Shown here one piece after another: positions 5,931-15,921 of a stretch of 64,000 nucleotides of DNA. The DNA comes from a bacterium 1XD8-76 (GTDB taxonomy: Bacteria; Bacillota; Clostridia; Lachnospirales; Lachnospiraceae): the NCBI GenBank assembly GCA_003611955.1, contig RAZE01000007.1:1-64000 (forward strand), in the 5' to 3' direction. Positions within the stretch are counted from its first letter, which is position 1, and each line of letters begins with the position of its first letter. The translations under genes and the position numbers were made by a program. Below the pieces are notes generated by a model. The model ran no database searches, was not told the origin of the DNA, and saw only the letters and a program-made list of their open reading frames with translations.

Positions 5931-8018
5931 TCACCTTTCTTTTGTAAACTCTATCGTTCTCTCGATCGTCTTTTCCTCTCTGATCTCCTCCGGCTGAGAG
6001 TCCTCTCCGCCCTCCCCCGGCACGGATTTCACATTCGTATAATGGAAGGTGATCTTACCGGTCGCGGACTTTATCCCACTGTAGTTTACCGCAAACGGAA
6101 ACGATGCAGTCTGGGTATCCAGCAGTTTCGTGCCGTCCTCCGTCACGATCGTCACCTTTACCGTCGTCTCGCCGTCCCGATATTCCGGATCCTCCGCCAC
6201 GGTCGGCCCGGTGATATTCCCGCTGTAACTGTAAGTCTCTGCCTTTCCGCCCATGCTGATCTTGATATCGATCGGCGTCCCGGGATCCACAAAAGACCCC
6301 ACCGAATAACTCTGGTAGCAGACCTGATTTTCCGGGAAATCATCACTGTTGATGCGTCCCACGCTCCCCAGCGGCAGTCCCGCCTCCACCAGGATCGCCA
6401 TCGCCTCATCCTCTTCTTTCCCCATCAGATCCGGCACGCGAACCTTGGAATCTTCCGCGCCGGTGCTGACTACGATCGTCACCGCGGAACCTTTGGGGGC
6501 CTTGCTCCCGCTCTCCGGATTCTGGGAGATCACGTAATTGCTCTCCACCGTGGCGGAAGAACTCTCGCTTCTGTTCACCACGAAGCCCGCCTTCTCCAGA
6601 GTATTTTTCGCCTCCTCATAGGTGATGTCCGTCGCCTTCGGCACAGTCACGCCCTCGGTACCGGTGCTGACCGTCAGTGTGATGACTGTCCCGGGATCCA
6701 ACATCATGCCCTCCTCCACGTTGGCACTGATCACCTGATTCTGCGGATAAGCGGCATTTTCCACATATTTGATCTCCGTCTTTAACCCCAACCGCTCAAG
6801 CCTCTCCTGCGCGGTCCTTACCGGTATGCCCGTGACGGCGATCATCTCCACCTGCTCGGTCTGCTCTTCCTCCTGTACCGATTCCTCCTCCCGGCTTCCG
6901 CTCAGACGAAACAGCCCCAAAGTCCGGCCTACCAGCACGATGACGATGCAGCCGATGATGATCGCCGCCACGACAGCCAGTATCGTTGTAATCTTCTCCA
7001 TACGGGGATCATAGTCTTCCTCGTAGTCGTCCTCTTCCTCCTCCCCGTGATCCGTATGTCTCACCTTGTTCAGGCGCATACTCTCTTCCATGTTGTCCTT
7101 TGCCGCGGAAGCCTTTTTGATCCGCTCCATCTCCCGCTCCGTGATCATTCGGGTGGACGCCTTCCTGTCCGGCTCCAGCACCTTCACGAAATCCTCATCC
7201 GGATTTAACAGCGACTGCTTCAGATCGTCGATCAGCTCCGCCATGGACTGATACCGTCTGTCCGGGCTCTTCTGGCAGCACTTAAAGACGATCTGCTCCA
7301 CGCTGATCGGGATCTCCGGCACAAACTCCCTCGGTGAGGGCAGTTCCTCCTGGATATGTTTGATGGCGATCGCCACCGTCGTCTCGCCGTTGAACGGCAC
7401 TCTGCCGGTAAGCATCTCAAACATGGTAATTCCCAGAGAATAGATATCGCTCTTCTCGTCGCTGTAGCCGCCTCTCGCCTGCTCCGGCGACGTATAGTGG
7501 ACAGATCCCATCACGTTGGAGGTGATGGTATTGCTGGTAGCGGCCTTCGCGATGCCGAAGTCCGTCACCTTCACCTTGCCCTCCTTGGAAATCATGATAT
7601 TCTGAGGCTTGATATCCCTGTGGATGATGTGGTTATTGTGAGCCGCCTCAATGCCCATGGAAACCTGTATCGCTATGCTGATCGCTTCCTTCACAGAAAG
7701 CCTGGCCTTCTTTTCAATGTATTTCTTTAATGTAATACCTTCCACCATCTCCATCACAAAATAGTAGATGCCGTTCTCTTCCCCCACATCGTAGACATTG
7801 ACAATATTGGGGTGCATCAGCCCTGCCGCCGCCTGCGCCTCCGTCCGAAATTTGGACACAAAATTCGCATTTTCCGAAAACTCCTGCTTTAACACTTTGA
7901 TCGCCACAAACCTGTTCAGTTTATGACACTTCGCTTTATAGACATCTGACATGCCGCCCGTTCCGATCTTTTCCAAAATCTCATAGCGGTCTCCTATCAT
8001 CATTCCGATCTTAATCAT
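5931..8018 (-). CDS. prkC: PASTA-domain Ser/Thr protein kinase (PrkC/StkP/PknB type)
   Basis: About 695 aa. The cytoplasmic kinase domain (about 12-270) shows the glycine loop IGTGGMSDVYK, catalytic HRDIKPQN and DFG. A charged linker (EEEEDDYEEDYD) leads to one membrane helix (about 340-365, ILAVVAAIIIGCIVIVLVG). Three extracellular PASTA repeats follow (about 385-590), plus a beta-rich C-terminal extension of about 100 residues. The PASTA part senses muropeptides or lipid II, and the kinase controls wall growth and germination (family knowledge). A longer GTG start at 8036 exists, but it lacks a ribosome site; the ATG at 8018 has GGAGAAG upstream. It pairs with the phosphatase upstream. Confidence 0.92.
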   Translation of the reverse strand: MIKIGMMIGDRYEILEKIGTGGMSDVYKAKCHKLNRFVAIKVLKQEFSENANFVSKFRTEAQAAAGLMHPNIVNVYDVGEENGIYYFVMEMVEGITLKKYIEKKARLSVKEAISIAIQVSMGIEAAHNNHIIHRDIKPQNIMISKEGKVKVTDFGIAKAATSNTITSNVMGSVHYTSPEQARGGYSDEKSDIYSLGITMFEMLTGRVPFNGETTVAIAIKHIQEELPSPREFVPEIPISVEQIVFKCCQKSPDRRYQSMAELIDDLKQSLLNPDEDFVKVLEPDRKASTRMITEREMERIKKASAAKDNMEESMRLNKVRHTDHGEEEEDDYEEDYDPRMEKITTILAVVAAIIIGCIVIVLVGRTLGLFRLSGSREEESVQEEEQTEQVEMIAVTGIPVRTAQERLERLGLKTEIKYVENAAYPQNQVISANVEEGMMLDPGTVITLTVSTGTEGVTVPKATDITYEEAKNTLEKAGFVVNRSESSSATVESNYVISQNPESGSKAPKGSAVTIVVSTGAEDSKVRVPDLMGKEEDEAMAILVEAGLPLGSVGRINSDDFPENQVCYQSYSVGSFVDPGTPIDIKISMGGKAETYSYSGNITGPTVAEDPEYRDGETTVKVTIVTEDGTKLLDTQTASFPFAVNYSGIKSATGKITFHYTNVKSVPGEGGEDSQPEEIREEKTIERTIEFTKER

Positions 8019-8068
8019 TCTTATTCTCTTCTCCACTCTATAACAGCTATACGGGACTTCCTGATACG

Positions 8069-8797
8069 TCAGATATCAGGCTCGATCAATATCAGAGAAA
8101 TATTGTCCCTGCCACCATTTTGATTTGCCGCTCTCACAAGAGCTTCCGCCTTTTCCATGATGTCGCGCTGGGCATTTACTATCATTCTTATTTCTTCATC
8201 TTCCAGCATATTACTCAGTCCGTCCGAACACAGCAGAATAATGTCCCCCTCCTGCAGCCGGACCTCATAAAAATCCGCCGCAACCGCAGAGGTCACGCCC
8301 ACTGCCCTCGTGATAATATTCTTATTCGGATGGGTCCTTGCGCTCTCGCGGTCCAGCCCTCCTATCCGGATCATCTCCTCCACGAGAGAGTGATCTGTTG
8401 TGATCTGTCTGATGTTCTTTCCATTCACAATATAGAGACGGCTGTCGCCCACATTGCCCACTTTCAGGCAATCTCCGTAGACCACGGCGGCAACCACCGT
8501 AGTGCCCATTCCCTCCAGATCCCGGTTTTCGTTGGAAAGTTCAAAAATACCGGTGTTCGCCACGTTGATAGCGCTCTGGAGTATCTCCTCCGGGCTTCTT
8601 CCCGCAGAATGTTCCACCTCCCTGCAGATCGTATCCACCGCAAAGCGCGAGGCGAAGTCCCCCGCCTTATGACCGCCCATACCATCTGCGATGATAAACA
8701 GATTCGGCAGATTTCCCACCGGCAATTCCGAGGAGTACACCACATCCTGATTCAATTGTCTTCGTTTCCCCTTATCCGATAAGGAGGCTGTTTTCAT
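8069..8797 (-). CDS. prpC: PP2C-type protein phosphatase (Stp1/PrpC)
   Basis: 242 aa with all PP2C metal motifs: QLNQD (about 15-19), ADGMGGH (about 37-43), GNVGDSR (about 114-120), CSDGLS (about 190) and GGRDNIS near the C-terminus. It removes the phosphates that PrkC adds and is encoded directly before it (51 nt spacing), the standard pairing in Firmicutes. I chose the ATG at 8797, with AAGAAGG 5 nt upstream, over the TTG one codon earlier. A 143-nt gap separates it from rlmN. That gap is AT-rich and holds a possible weak promoter (TTATGT-17-TAGAAT on the minus strand). Confidence 0.93.
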   Translation of the reverse strand: MKTASLSDKGKRRQLNQDVVYSSELPVGNLPNLFIIADGMGGHKAGDFASRFAVDTICREVEHSAGRSPEEILQSAINVANTGIFELSNENRDLEGMGTTVVAAVVYGDCLKVGNVGDSRLYIVNGKNIRQITTDHSLVEEMIRIGGLDRESARTHPNKNIITRAVGVTSAVAADFYEVRLQEGDIILLCSDGLSNMLEDEEIRMIVNAQRDIMEKAEALVRAANQNGGRDNISLILIEPDI

Positions 8798-8943
8798 CAA
8801 AGCCTTCTTCCCCCTGAACCTGTCTTTTGTATCATTCTACAAATAAAAATACTACCACATAAATGACAAAGGGGCAAGAAAAATCCACTTCTGCCCTCTT
8901 TTTTATCATTTTATCAAATATTTTCCAAAATATGTATTCTTTT

Positions 8944-9975
8944 TCAGGATATAACCTTTCGTCTGAGCTGCCCGCAGGCCCCGTCGATATCCCGCCCCAT
9001 CTCCCGACGCAGCGTCACATTCATCCCCGCCTGCAGAAGCTTCGCCTGAAATGCTCTCACCGCCTCCCGGGCCGAAGGTACATAATCCCTCTCCTCCACC
9101 GGGTTGATCGGTATCAGATTCACATGGGCATGCACGAACCTTGCCAGCATGATCAATCCTTCGGCATCCTCCTTAGTGTCATTCACCCCACCGGCAAGGG
9201 CATACTCAAAGGTGATCCGCCGCGACGTCCTCTCAAAATAATACCGACAGGCGTCCATCAATTCCGAAATACTGTACCTTTCCGCTATGGGCATCAGTTT
9301 CTTTCTCTTCTCATCCGTCACGCCGTGCAAAGACAGCGCCAGCGTGATCTGCAGTTCTTCCTCCGCCAGTTTTTTTATATTCGGCACGAGCCCGCAGGTG
9401 GATACGGTGATTCCCCGCTGGCTGATATGCTGTCCTCTTTCGTCCGTAAGCATGCGGATAAACTTCAACAGATTTTCCATGTTGTCAAACGGTTCCCCTA
9501 TCCCCATGACCACCACGTTGGATACCCTCTCCCCGGTCAGCAGAGTCACCGCATAGATCTGGTCCAACATCTCCCCGGCACTCAGATTTCTGACAAGGCC
9601 CCCCAGCGTGGAAGCACAGAATCTGCACCCCATCCTGCAGCCCACCTGGGAGGAGATGCAGACAGAATTTCCGTGGTGATACCGCATCCAGACGCTCTCC
9701 ACCGTATTGCCGTCGGGAAGCTCAAACAGATACTTTTTCGTGCCGTCCACCTTCGACTCCTGCACCTGAACGGAGTGAAGCGTTGCCAGGTCAAAGTGCT
9801 CCCTGCATTTCTCCCGCAAGGAAAGTGACAGATTTGTCATTTCCGAAAAATCCCGGGCCAGCTTCTTATGTATCCACTCATAGAGCTGTGCCGCCCGGAA
9901 TTTCTTTTCTCCCATCTGTTCCATCTCCCTCTGCAATTCTTCCAGACTGAGAGATTTTATGTCCGTTTTATTCAT
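8944..9975 (-). CDS. rlmN: 23S rRNA (adenine2503-C2)/tRNA methyltransferase RlmN
   Basis: 343 aa, typical length. It contains the radical SAM Cx3Cx2C motif CRMGCRFC (about 113-120), GIGEPFDN for SAM binding, and the conserved catalytic cysteines (STCGLVPN in mid-protein and GACGQLRRK near the C-terminus). The enzyme methylates C2 of A2503 in 23S rRNA and A37 in some tRNAs, using two SAM molecules and a methyl-cysteine intermediate. It follows rsmB by 31 nt and has AGGGGCGG before the ATG. Confidence 0.96.
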   Translation of the reverse strand: MNKTDIKSLSLEELQREMEQMGEKKFRAAQLYEWIHKKLARDFSEMTNLSLSLREKCREHFDLATLHSVQVQESKVDGTKKYLFELPDGNTVESVWMRYHHGNSVCISSQVGCRMGCRFCASTLGGLVRNLSAGEMLDQIYAVTLLTGERVSNVVVMGIGEPFDNMENLLKFIRMLTDERGQHISQRGITVSTCGLVPNIKKLAEEELQITLALSLHGVTDEKRKKLMPIAERYSISELMDACRYYFERTSRRITFEYALAGGVNDTKEDAEGLIMLARFVHAHVNLIPINPVEERDYVPSAREAVRAFQAKLLQAGMNVTLRREMGRDIDGACGQLRRKVIS

Positions 9976-10006
9976 GTCCGCCCCTTTCCTTGTCCCCTCC
10001 GAAATG

Positions 10007-11362
10007 TCAGCTCCCCTCTCTTCTCAGACGTGCCAGAAAGAACCCGTCGCAGTCATGCACCCCCGGCACAAGCTGCAGCATTCCTCTCCCCGCCTCATCG
10101 CATATCAGCGCCTCCGGAAGATACGGGTTCAAGCTTTCCGGCACAAGCGGAAAGGATTCGCACATCCATTCCACCTGCTCTTCATTTTCCGCCCGGTGAA
10201 CCGTACAGGTACTGTAGAGAAGTATACCGCCCGGTTTCACGTAGCGCCAGCAGGTTTCTATGATCTCCCGCTGCAATCCCACAAGGGAGGCTAAGCTCTC
10301 CCCTGACACATGATATTTGATATCCCGCTTTTTTCCCAGGATACCCAGACCGGAGCAGGGAAGATCCAGATACAGCACATCCGCTTTCCCCTCCATCCCG
10401 CTGTCAAACACGCGGGCATCGTGGACTTTTACCCTCACGTTCGCCGCCTTTGTCCGCTCTGTATTTTCCCGCAGCAGACTTGCCTTCTCCTCCGACACAT
10501 CCCTCGCCTCCACCTGTCCGCTTCCCCGCAGTTTGCAGGAGGCATGCAGGCTCTTTCCCCCGGGCGCAGCGCAGACATCCAGAACAAAATCCCCAGGCTT
10601 TATCCCCGCGCACTGTGTCACCAGCATGGAGCTCACATCCTGCACCGTCACGTACCCTTCCGCAAATCCGGGCAGTCTCTGTACCCCGTCCACGTTCCGA
10701 CAGCGCCACGCATAGGGCAGCCAGGGATGTCTCTCGCACTGCAGGCCCTTTTTCCTCCACGCTGCCGCGATCTCCTCCTGCCTCTCCGGCGAAAGTTCCT
10801 CGGAAATCCTGAGGCTGACAGGCCTTACCTCCAGAAGCGCACGGCACATTCCCTCCGCCCGCTCTCTGCCGTAATCTTTCTCCCAGAGTTTCACCAGAAA
10901 CTCCGGCATCGAATAACGGACGGACAACGCCCGCGCCCAGTCTTTTTCCCGGTCGGGATACGTTATCTTTTCTCTGTTTCTCGCAATATTCCGCAGCACC
11001 CCATTGACAAACCCTTTCAGGGACTGGAAATGCCGCTTCTGTGCAAGACGCACCGCCTCGTTACAGACCGCGCTGTCCGGCACCGCATCCATATAGAACA
11101 ACTGATAGACGCTCATGCGCAGCAGCTGTCTGATAAACGGCTTCATTTTAGGGACGGGGACACTGGAGAACTGATCGATGATATAATCCAGTTCTATCCG
11201 GCGTTCCACCGTCCCTTCCGTCACCCGCTTGATAAAAGCTTTCTCCTGCGGCGGGAGATAATCATATTTCCCCAGCACCTGTCTGATCAGCACATTGCAA
11301 AAAACGGATCCTTTCTCCATCTCCGACAGGCAGTCCAATATAATTTCCCTTGTATTTTCCAT
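10007..11362 (-). CDS. rsmB: 16S rRNA (cytosine967-C5)-methyltransferase RsmB
   Basis: 451 aa. The N-terminal NusB-like RNA-binding domain (about 1-140) is followed by a Rossmann methyltransferase domain: motif I DVCAAPGGKSLHA (about 260), DLPCSGLGILGKK with the PC catalytic cysteine, and YSTCTVHRAENE with the TC cysteine. It methylates C967 of 16S rRNA. The start codon overlaps the stop of the upstream metallopeptidase (TGATG), showing translational coupling. Confidence 0.95.
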   Translation of the reverse strand: MENTREIILDCLSEMEKGSVFCNVLIRQVLGKYDYLPPQEKAFIKRVTEGTVERRIELDYIIDQFSSVPVPKMKPFIRQLLRMSVYQLFYMDAVPDSAVCNEAVRLAQKRHFQSLKGFVNGVLRNIARNREKITYPDREKDWARALSVRYSMPEFLVKLWEKDYGRERAEGMCRALLEVRPVSLRISEELSPERQEEIAAAWRKKGLQCERHPWLPYAWRCRNVDGVQRLPGFAEGYVTVQDVSSMLVTQCAGIKPGDFVLDVCAAPGGKSLHASCKLRGSGQVEARDVSEEKASLLRENTERTKAANVRVKVHDARVFDSGMEGKADVLYLDLPCSGLGILGKKRDIKYHVSGESLASLVGLQREIIETCWRYVKPGGILLYSTCTVHRAENEEQVEWMCESFPLVPESLNPYLPEALICDEAGRGMLQLVPGVHDCDGFFLARLRREGS

Positions 11363-12087
11363 CAGTCTCTGTCCCTTCCGCCCCTGCCGCCGAACAGCAG
11401 AACAAGACGCAGAAGCTGAAGGACGGAGGAGGCTGCAGCTGCCACATAGGTGAGCGCCGCCGCGCTCAGCACTTTTCGCACATGTCCCACTTCCTGCTGT
11501 CCTAGAATCCCGTACTGTCCCAGCATATCCATCGCTCTGTTCGAGGCGTTAAACTCCACCGGCAATGTCACGATCTGAAACAACACTGCCGCCGAGAACA
11601 CCCAGATGCCGATCTGTGCGAGGAAGGAACCAGCTCCTCCCAACAAAATGCCGAGCAGAATGATCGGTATTCCCAGTCTGCTGCCGATATTTGCCGCCGG
11701 GACGAGAGCCGCGCGGATCTTCAAAGGCGCGTACCCTTTCTGATGCTGCACCGCGTGCCCGCACTCATGGGCCGCCACGCCGATCGCCGCGACGGAATTG
11801 CTTCCGTATACCGCATCGGAGAGGCGCAGCACCTTCCTGGAGGGATCATAGTGATCCGTCAGATTCCCCCTGACATGTTCCACCCGGACATCATAGATGC
11901 CGTTTCGATTTAAAATACGCTGCGCCGCCTCGGCTCCCGTCATGCCGCTCATGCTGCGCACTCTGGCATATTTGCTGTAGGTGCTGTTCACCCTGGCGCT
12001 GGCGACCATGCACAAAACGGCGCCGATCAGAACAAGAATGTATGTCCAGTCCATATAATAATATCCGTATCCATATCCGTAACCCAT
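11362..12087 (-). CDS. Membrane zinc metallopeptidase (YugP-like)
   Basis: 241 aa. It starts with an unusual Gly/Tyr run (MGYGYGYGYYY), a membrane helix (about 14-32), then the zincin motif HECGHA (about 107-112) and two or three more hydrophobic helices (about 135-185). It belongs to the DUF/peptidase family of B. subtilis YugP, often found between fmt and rsmB in Clostridia. The substrate is unknown. A GGAGG lies 6 nt before the ATG. Confidence 0.88.
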   Translation of the reverse strand: MGYGYGYGYYYMDWTYILVLIGAVLCMVASARVNSTYSKYARVRSMSGMTGAEAAQRILNRNGIYDVRVEHVRGNLTDHYDPSRKVLRLSDAVYGSNSVAAIGVAAHECGHAVQHQKGYAPLKIRAALVPAANIGSRLGIPIILLGILLGGAGSFLAQIGIWVFSAAVLFQIVTLPVEFNASNRAMDMLGQYGILGQQEVGHVRKVLSAAALTYVAAAASSVLQLLRLVLLFGGRGGRDRD

Positions 12088-12122
12088 TTTTCACCTCCGA
12101 AAACTGCGACACCATTTATCCT

Positions 12123-13100
12123 CTATGTCAGAATCTCCCCGACCTTCAACGGACATCCCAGAAGAAAATCCCGCACAGGCATCCGTCTCTTTCCTTCCAG
12201 CTGCACCTCTTTCAGGACAAGCACTCCTCTTCCCGTCTGCACATGAATGCTGTCCTTCGCCACAGCCACCACCTCGCCGGGCGTTATCTCTTTCTCCTCG
12301 CTGTGCCGGAACAATCCCGCATGCGCGTTCTCCTCTCTCGGTTCCTCCGAAGCCGCTTCCGCCCTCCAGATTTTCAGGCCTTTGCCGCGCAGGCCGCAGT
12401 AAGCGCTTGGCCAGGGATTCATCCCCCGCACCAGCCTCTCCAACAGGACGGCATCCTTTTCCCATTCTATTTTACCCATATCTTTTGTCAGCATACGCAC
12501 ATGGGTCGCATCCTCCTCATCCTGCTTCACCGGAATGATTTCACCCGCCTCTATCCTCGGCAGCGTCTTTATCAGAAGTTCGGCGCCGAGCACGCTGAGT
12601 TTGTCGAACAGGCTCCCGCCGGTATCGTCGTCTTCCACCGGTATCGCCTTCATCGTCAGGATGTCCCCTGTGTCCATTCCCTCATCCATCTGCATGATCG
12701 TCACACCGGTCACATCATCCCCGTTTAAAACCGCGTACTGGATCGGAGACGCCCCCCGGTATTTGGGAAGCAGGGAGGCATGGATATTGACGCATCCGTA
12801 CCGCGGCATCTCCAGTATCTCCCTGGACAGGATCTGTCCGAACGCAGCCACCACAAAGATGTCCGCCTCAAATTTTCGAAGTTCCTCCACAGCCTCCGGC
12901 GCTTTGATCCTCTCCGGCTGCAAAACCGTGAGCCCATGGGACAGAGCGCACTCCTTGACCGGAGAAAACTGTACTTTCCGGTCCCGCCCCTTTTGTTTAT
13001 CCGGCTGCGTCACCACCGCCGTCACCTCATGTCCTGCCTTGAGCAGCGCTTCCAATGCTCCCACCGCGAAATCCGGTGTACCCATAAAAATCACTTTCAT
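12123..13100 (-). CDS. fmt: Methionyl-tRNA formyltransferase
   Basis: 325 aa with the 10-formyl-THF binding and catalytic motifs of the family: MGTPDFAVGALEALL at the N-terminus, NIHASLLPKYRGASPIQ (about 107-123), and MDEGMDTGDIL. The C-terminal OB-like tRNA-binding domain is present (RVLVLKEVQLEGKRRM-like region). It formylates Met-tRNAi to start translation and lies 27 nt after def, its functional partner. Confidence 0.96.
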   Translation of the reverse strand: MKVIFMGTPDFAVGALEALLKAGHEVTAVVTQPDKQKGRDRKVQFSPVKECALSHGLTVLQPERIKAPEAVEELRKFEADIFVVAAFGQILSREILEMPRYGCVNIHASLLPKYRGASPIQYAVLNGDDVTGVTIMQMDEGMDTGDILTMKAIPVEDDDTGGSLFDKLSVLGAELLIKTLPRIEAGEIIPVKQDEEDATHVRMLTKDMGKIEWEKDAVLLERLVRGMNPWPSAYCGLRGKGLKIWRAEAASEEPREENAHAGLFRHSEEKEITPGEVVAVAKDSIHVQTGRGVLVLKEVQLEGKRRMPVRDFLLGCPLKVGEILT

Positions 13101-13127
13101 ACTGATCCATCCTCTTCACTCCATCAT

Positions 13128-13628
13128 TCAGGTATCCTCTGCCTGCGTCTCCTCTTCCTCCTGCAGATCCTCCACGTCCATCAGATCTCCCTCCACCTTC
13201 TCCACATACAGATGTCCGTCCAGATGATCGTTCTCATGGCAGATCGCCCTCGCCAGAAGTTCTTCCCCCTCCAGCTCAAAATATTCCATATTTTCATCAT
13301 AGGCAGCCACCTTCACATGGTTCGGTCTCGTCACGATCCCTGTCTTTCCGGGCAGGCTCAGGCACCCTTCATGGCCTGTCTGCTCTCCGGAAGTCTCCAG
13401 AATCTTTGGATTGATAAAGACATGGGGATCCTCCCCCGTCACATCCACCACAAAGATCCTCTTTAAAACGCCCACCTGTACCGCCGCCAGTCCGACGCCG
13501 TTCGCCTCATACATCGTGTCCAGCATATCCTCGATCAGCTCCCTCACTCTGGGGGTCACTTCCTTCACGTCCTTGCTGATCTTTCCGAGAATCGCATCTC
13601 CCTGTTCCCTCACATTTCTCAGTGCCAT
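13128..13628 (-). CDS. def: Peptide deformylase
   Basis: 166 aa from the ATG at 13628, which has GGAGG 6 nt upstream; an in-frame GTG at 13661 would overlap priA and has no ribosome site. The three metal and catalytic motifs are present: GVGLAAVQVG (about 45-54), EGCLS (about 87-91) and HENDHLDG (about 130-137; most homologues have HExDH). It removes the N-formyl group from new proteins. It is followed by an acidic tail (DLQEEEETQAEDT). Confidence 0.95.
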   Translation of the reverse strand: MALRNVREQGDAILGKISKDVKEVTPRVRELIEDMLDTMYEANGVGLAAVQVGVLKRIFVVDVTGEDPHVFINPKILETSGEQTGHEGCLSLPGKTGIVTRPNHVKVAAYDENMEYFELEGEELLARAICHENDHLDGHLYVEKVEGDLMDVEDLQEEEETQAEDT

Positions 13629-13650
13629 CTTCTGCCTCCGCTCCTCCTGT

Positions 13651-15921
13651 TTAATATCCACTCATGGGGTCAACATCAAATTGTACCTGTTCCGGGCACT
13701 TTTGTAAAGCCTGTATGTATTCTTCCATACATTCCCGCTGCCCTGCAAGTATTTTAACATCACTGCTCTTTAAATAAAAGATAAAACGATAATGATCGCT
13801 CAATTTAGCCAGAGACGCCGTCCCCGGGCCCAGCACCGCCAGGTCCCCGCTCTCCTCTTTCCTCCTCGCGATCTTTGCCAGTTCCTTCGCCAGATGCTGC
13901 GCCCTCCCCTCATCCGGTCCGGTGACAAGCACCGCCATGATGTGGGCCGCGGGGGGATACAGACCGATCTCCCGGTACAGGATCTCCTCCTCATAAAATC
14001 CTTCGTAGTTCTGTCCTGCGGCGTGCACAATGCTGTAATGTTCCGGTTTATAGGTCTGAATGACAACCTCCCCGGGGAAGCTGCCCCGTCCGGCTCTCCC
14101 GGCCGCCTGGGTCAAAAGCTGAAAGGTCCGCTCCGCCGCCCGGTAATCCCCGGCAAACAACGACATATCCGCCGCCAATACCCCCACCAACGTCACCGCC
14201 GGAAAATCATGGCCCTTCACGATCATCTGAGTCCCCAGCAGAATGTCGGCCTCCCCGTCAGCGAAAGCGGAAAGGATCTTCTCATAACTCTCTTTTTTCT
14301 TTGTGGTGTCTCCGTCCATCCGCAGCACCCGCGCTTTCGGGTACATACGGTGAAGCCTCTCCTCCACCGCCTCCGTCCCGGCCCGGAACCCCAATATATA
14401 GGGAGAAGAGCAGACCGGACAATTCTTTACGGCCGGTTCCTCATAGCCGCAGTAGTGGCAGACCAGTTTCCCGTTTTTATGCTCCGACAGGGAAACGCTG
14501 CAGTGGGGACATTTCATCACATGACCGCAGCTTCTGCAGGAGACAAAGCCCGCATATCCCCGGCGGTTTAAAAACAGCATGATCTGCTGCTTTTTCTCCA
14601 GCCTGTCTTCCATCAACTCCTGCAGCTTCCTGCTGAAAATGGAACGGTTCCCCTCCCGCAGTTCCCGCCGCAGATCCACGGGGTACACCTTTGGCAGCAC
14701 ATTCCCCGTCAGCCGCTCCCCCAGGTAAAAGAAGCCGTACTCGCCCTGTTTCGCGCGATAGTAACTCTCCAGAGATGGGGTGGCCGATCCTAACACCACG
14801 CTGGCCCGGTGGAGGGACGCCAGATAGACTGCCGTCTCCCGCGCGTGATATTTCGGCATGGTCTCGCTCTTGTAGGAGGGCTCATGCTCCTCGTCTATTA
14901 TAATCAGCCCCACATTGTCAAAAGGCGTAAACAGCGCGGAACGGGGCCCTATGATCACATCGATATCCCCGTTTTTTGCCCTCTCGCACTGATCGTATTT
15001 CTCCCCCGCGGAAAGCCCTGAATGGAGCACCGAGACCCTGCCTCCAAAACGCTTTAAAAACCGCGAAACGGTCTGATAGGTCAGGGCGATCTCCGGGATC
15101 AGCACAATGGCCTGCCTTCCCCCTTTCAGACACTCTTCTATCAGAGCCATGTAGACTTCCGTCTTTCCGCTTCCCGTAATTCCATGTATCAGGTATGTTT
15201 TTCTGACACCAGCGTCATAATCCTTCCGTATGCTGTCAACGATATTCCTCTGGGCATCGCTGAGACGGATCCCGCCGCTTCCGGGCGCGCTTTTTTGCTC
15301 CGCCTCCCTCAGGCTGTTTATCGGATCCCGGTACACCCGCATCGTCTCCACAAGAAGAGCCCCCTGCTTTTCCAGACTGTTTATCGTGGAGGGAGAGATA
15401 TGCAGCTTTTCCCTCACCAGCTCCATGGGGATCCGCTCCTGCTCCGAGAGCGCCGTCAGCAGTCTCTCCATGGCGTTTCTATGTTTTCGGCCGCAGTCTT
15501 CCGCCAGCTTTTTTGTCTCCTCCGGTGAAAGCAGACGGCATATCTCTTTCTTCTCCAGATTCCGTTTTCTCTGTTTCGCCGGAAGCACCGTTTTTAACGC
15601 CGCAATCATAGTGGAGCCGTACTGCTCCCTGATCCATCCCGCCAGCCGCACCGAAACGGCCGACACCGTCGTATCCCCCGCCGCGATCCCGGCAATCTCC
15701 TTCACCCTGTTCTCCTCAAAAGAGATGCTGTCCCGCAGGGCGACCACATATCCCTGTCTTGTTCCCCCTCCTTTTCCAAACGGAACCAGAACGCTCACGC
15801 CCGGTTCCAGTTTTCCCTTCAGATGCTCCGGCACCCGGTAGCTAAAAGGGCGGTCCACACTCTCATGGGAAATATCCACTATGACATCCGCATAGGGAAA
15901 CTCTTTTCTTTCCTTGTTCAA
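13651..15921 (-). CDS. priA: Primosomal protein N' (replication restart helicase PriA)
   Basis: 756 aa. It has the N-terminal 3'-OH-binding domain (1-105), Walker A GITGSGKTEVY (about 243), the DEEHE box, helicase motifs to about residue 650, and the eight-cysteine zinc insertion (CRSCGHVMKCPHC, then CHYCGYEEPAVKNCPVC). PriA reloads the replisome at stalled forks. The TTG start overlaps the murE stop (TTGA), indicating coupling. Confidence 0.95.
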   Translation of the reverse strand: MNKERKEFPYADVIVDISHESVDRPFSYRVPEHLKGKLEPGVSVLVPFGKGGGTRQGYVVALRDSISFEENRVKEIAGIAAGDTTVSAVSVRLAGWIREQYGSTMIAALKTVLPAKQRKRNLEKKEICRLLSPEETKKLAEDCGRKHRNAMERLLTALSEQERIPMELVREKLHISPSTINSLEKQGALLVETMRVYRDPINSLREAEQKSAPGSGGIRLSDAQRNIVDSIRKDYDAGVRKTYLIHGITGSGKTEVYMALIEECLKGGRQAIVLIPEIALTYQTVSRFLKRFGGRVSVLHSGLSAGEKYDQCERAKNGDIDVIIGPRSALFTPFDNVGLIIIDEEHEPSYKSETMPKYHARETAVYLASLHRASVVLGSATPSLESYYRAKQGEYGFFYLGERLTGNVLPKVYPVDLRRELREGNRSIFSRKLQELMEDRLEKKQQIMLFLNRRGYAGFVSCRSCGHVMKCPHCSVSLSEHKNGKLVCHYCGYEEPAVKNCPVCSSPYILGFRAGTEAVEERLHRMYPKARVLRMDGDTTKKKESYEKILSAFADGEADILLGTQMIVKGHDFPAVTLVGVLAADMSLFAGDYRAAERTFQLLTQAAGRAGRGSFPGEVVIQTYKPEHYSIVHAAGQNYEGFYEEEILYREIGLYPPAAHIMAVLVTGPDEGRAQHLAKELAKIARRKEESGDLAVLGPGTASLAKLSDHYRFIFYLKSSDVKILAGQRECMEEYIQALQKCPEQVQFDVDPMSGY

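Noticed and set aside
4887-6785. A 632-codon open frame on the plus strand
   Set aside because: It is antisense to rsgA and the end of prkC, both with full motif sets; His/Arg-rich composition and no ribosome site mark it as a shadow frame.
8801-8943. Strong promoter in front of prpC
   Set aside because: Only a weak match (TTATGT-17-TAGAAT) exists; kept as a comment rather than a feature.
13629-13661. GTG start extending peptide deformylase into priA
   Set aside because: No Shine-Dalgarno, while GGAGG lies exactly before the downstream ATG.
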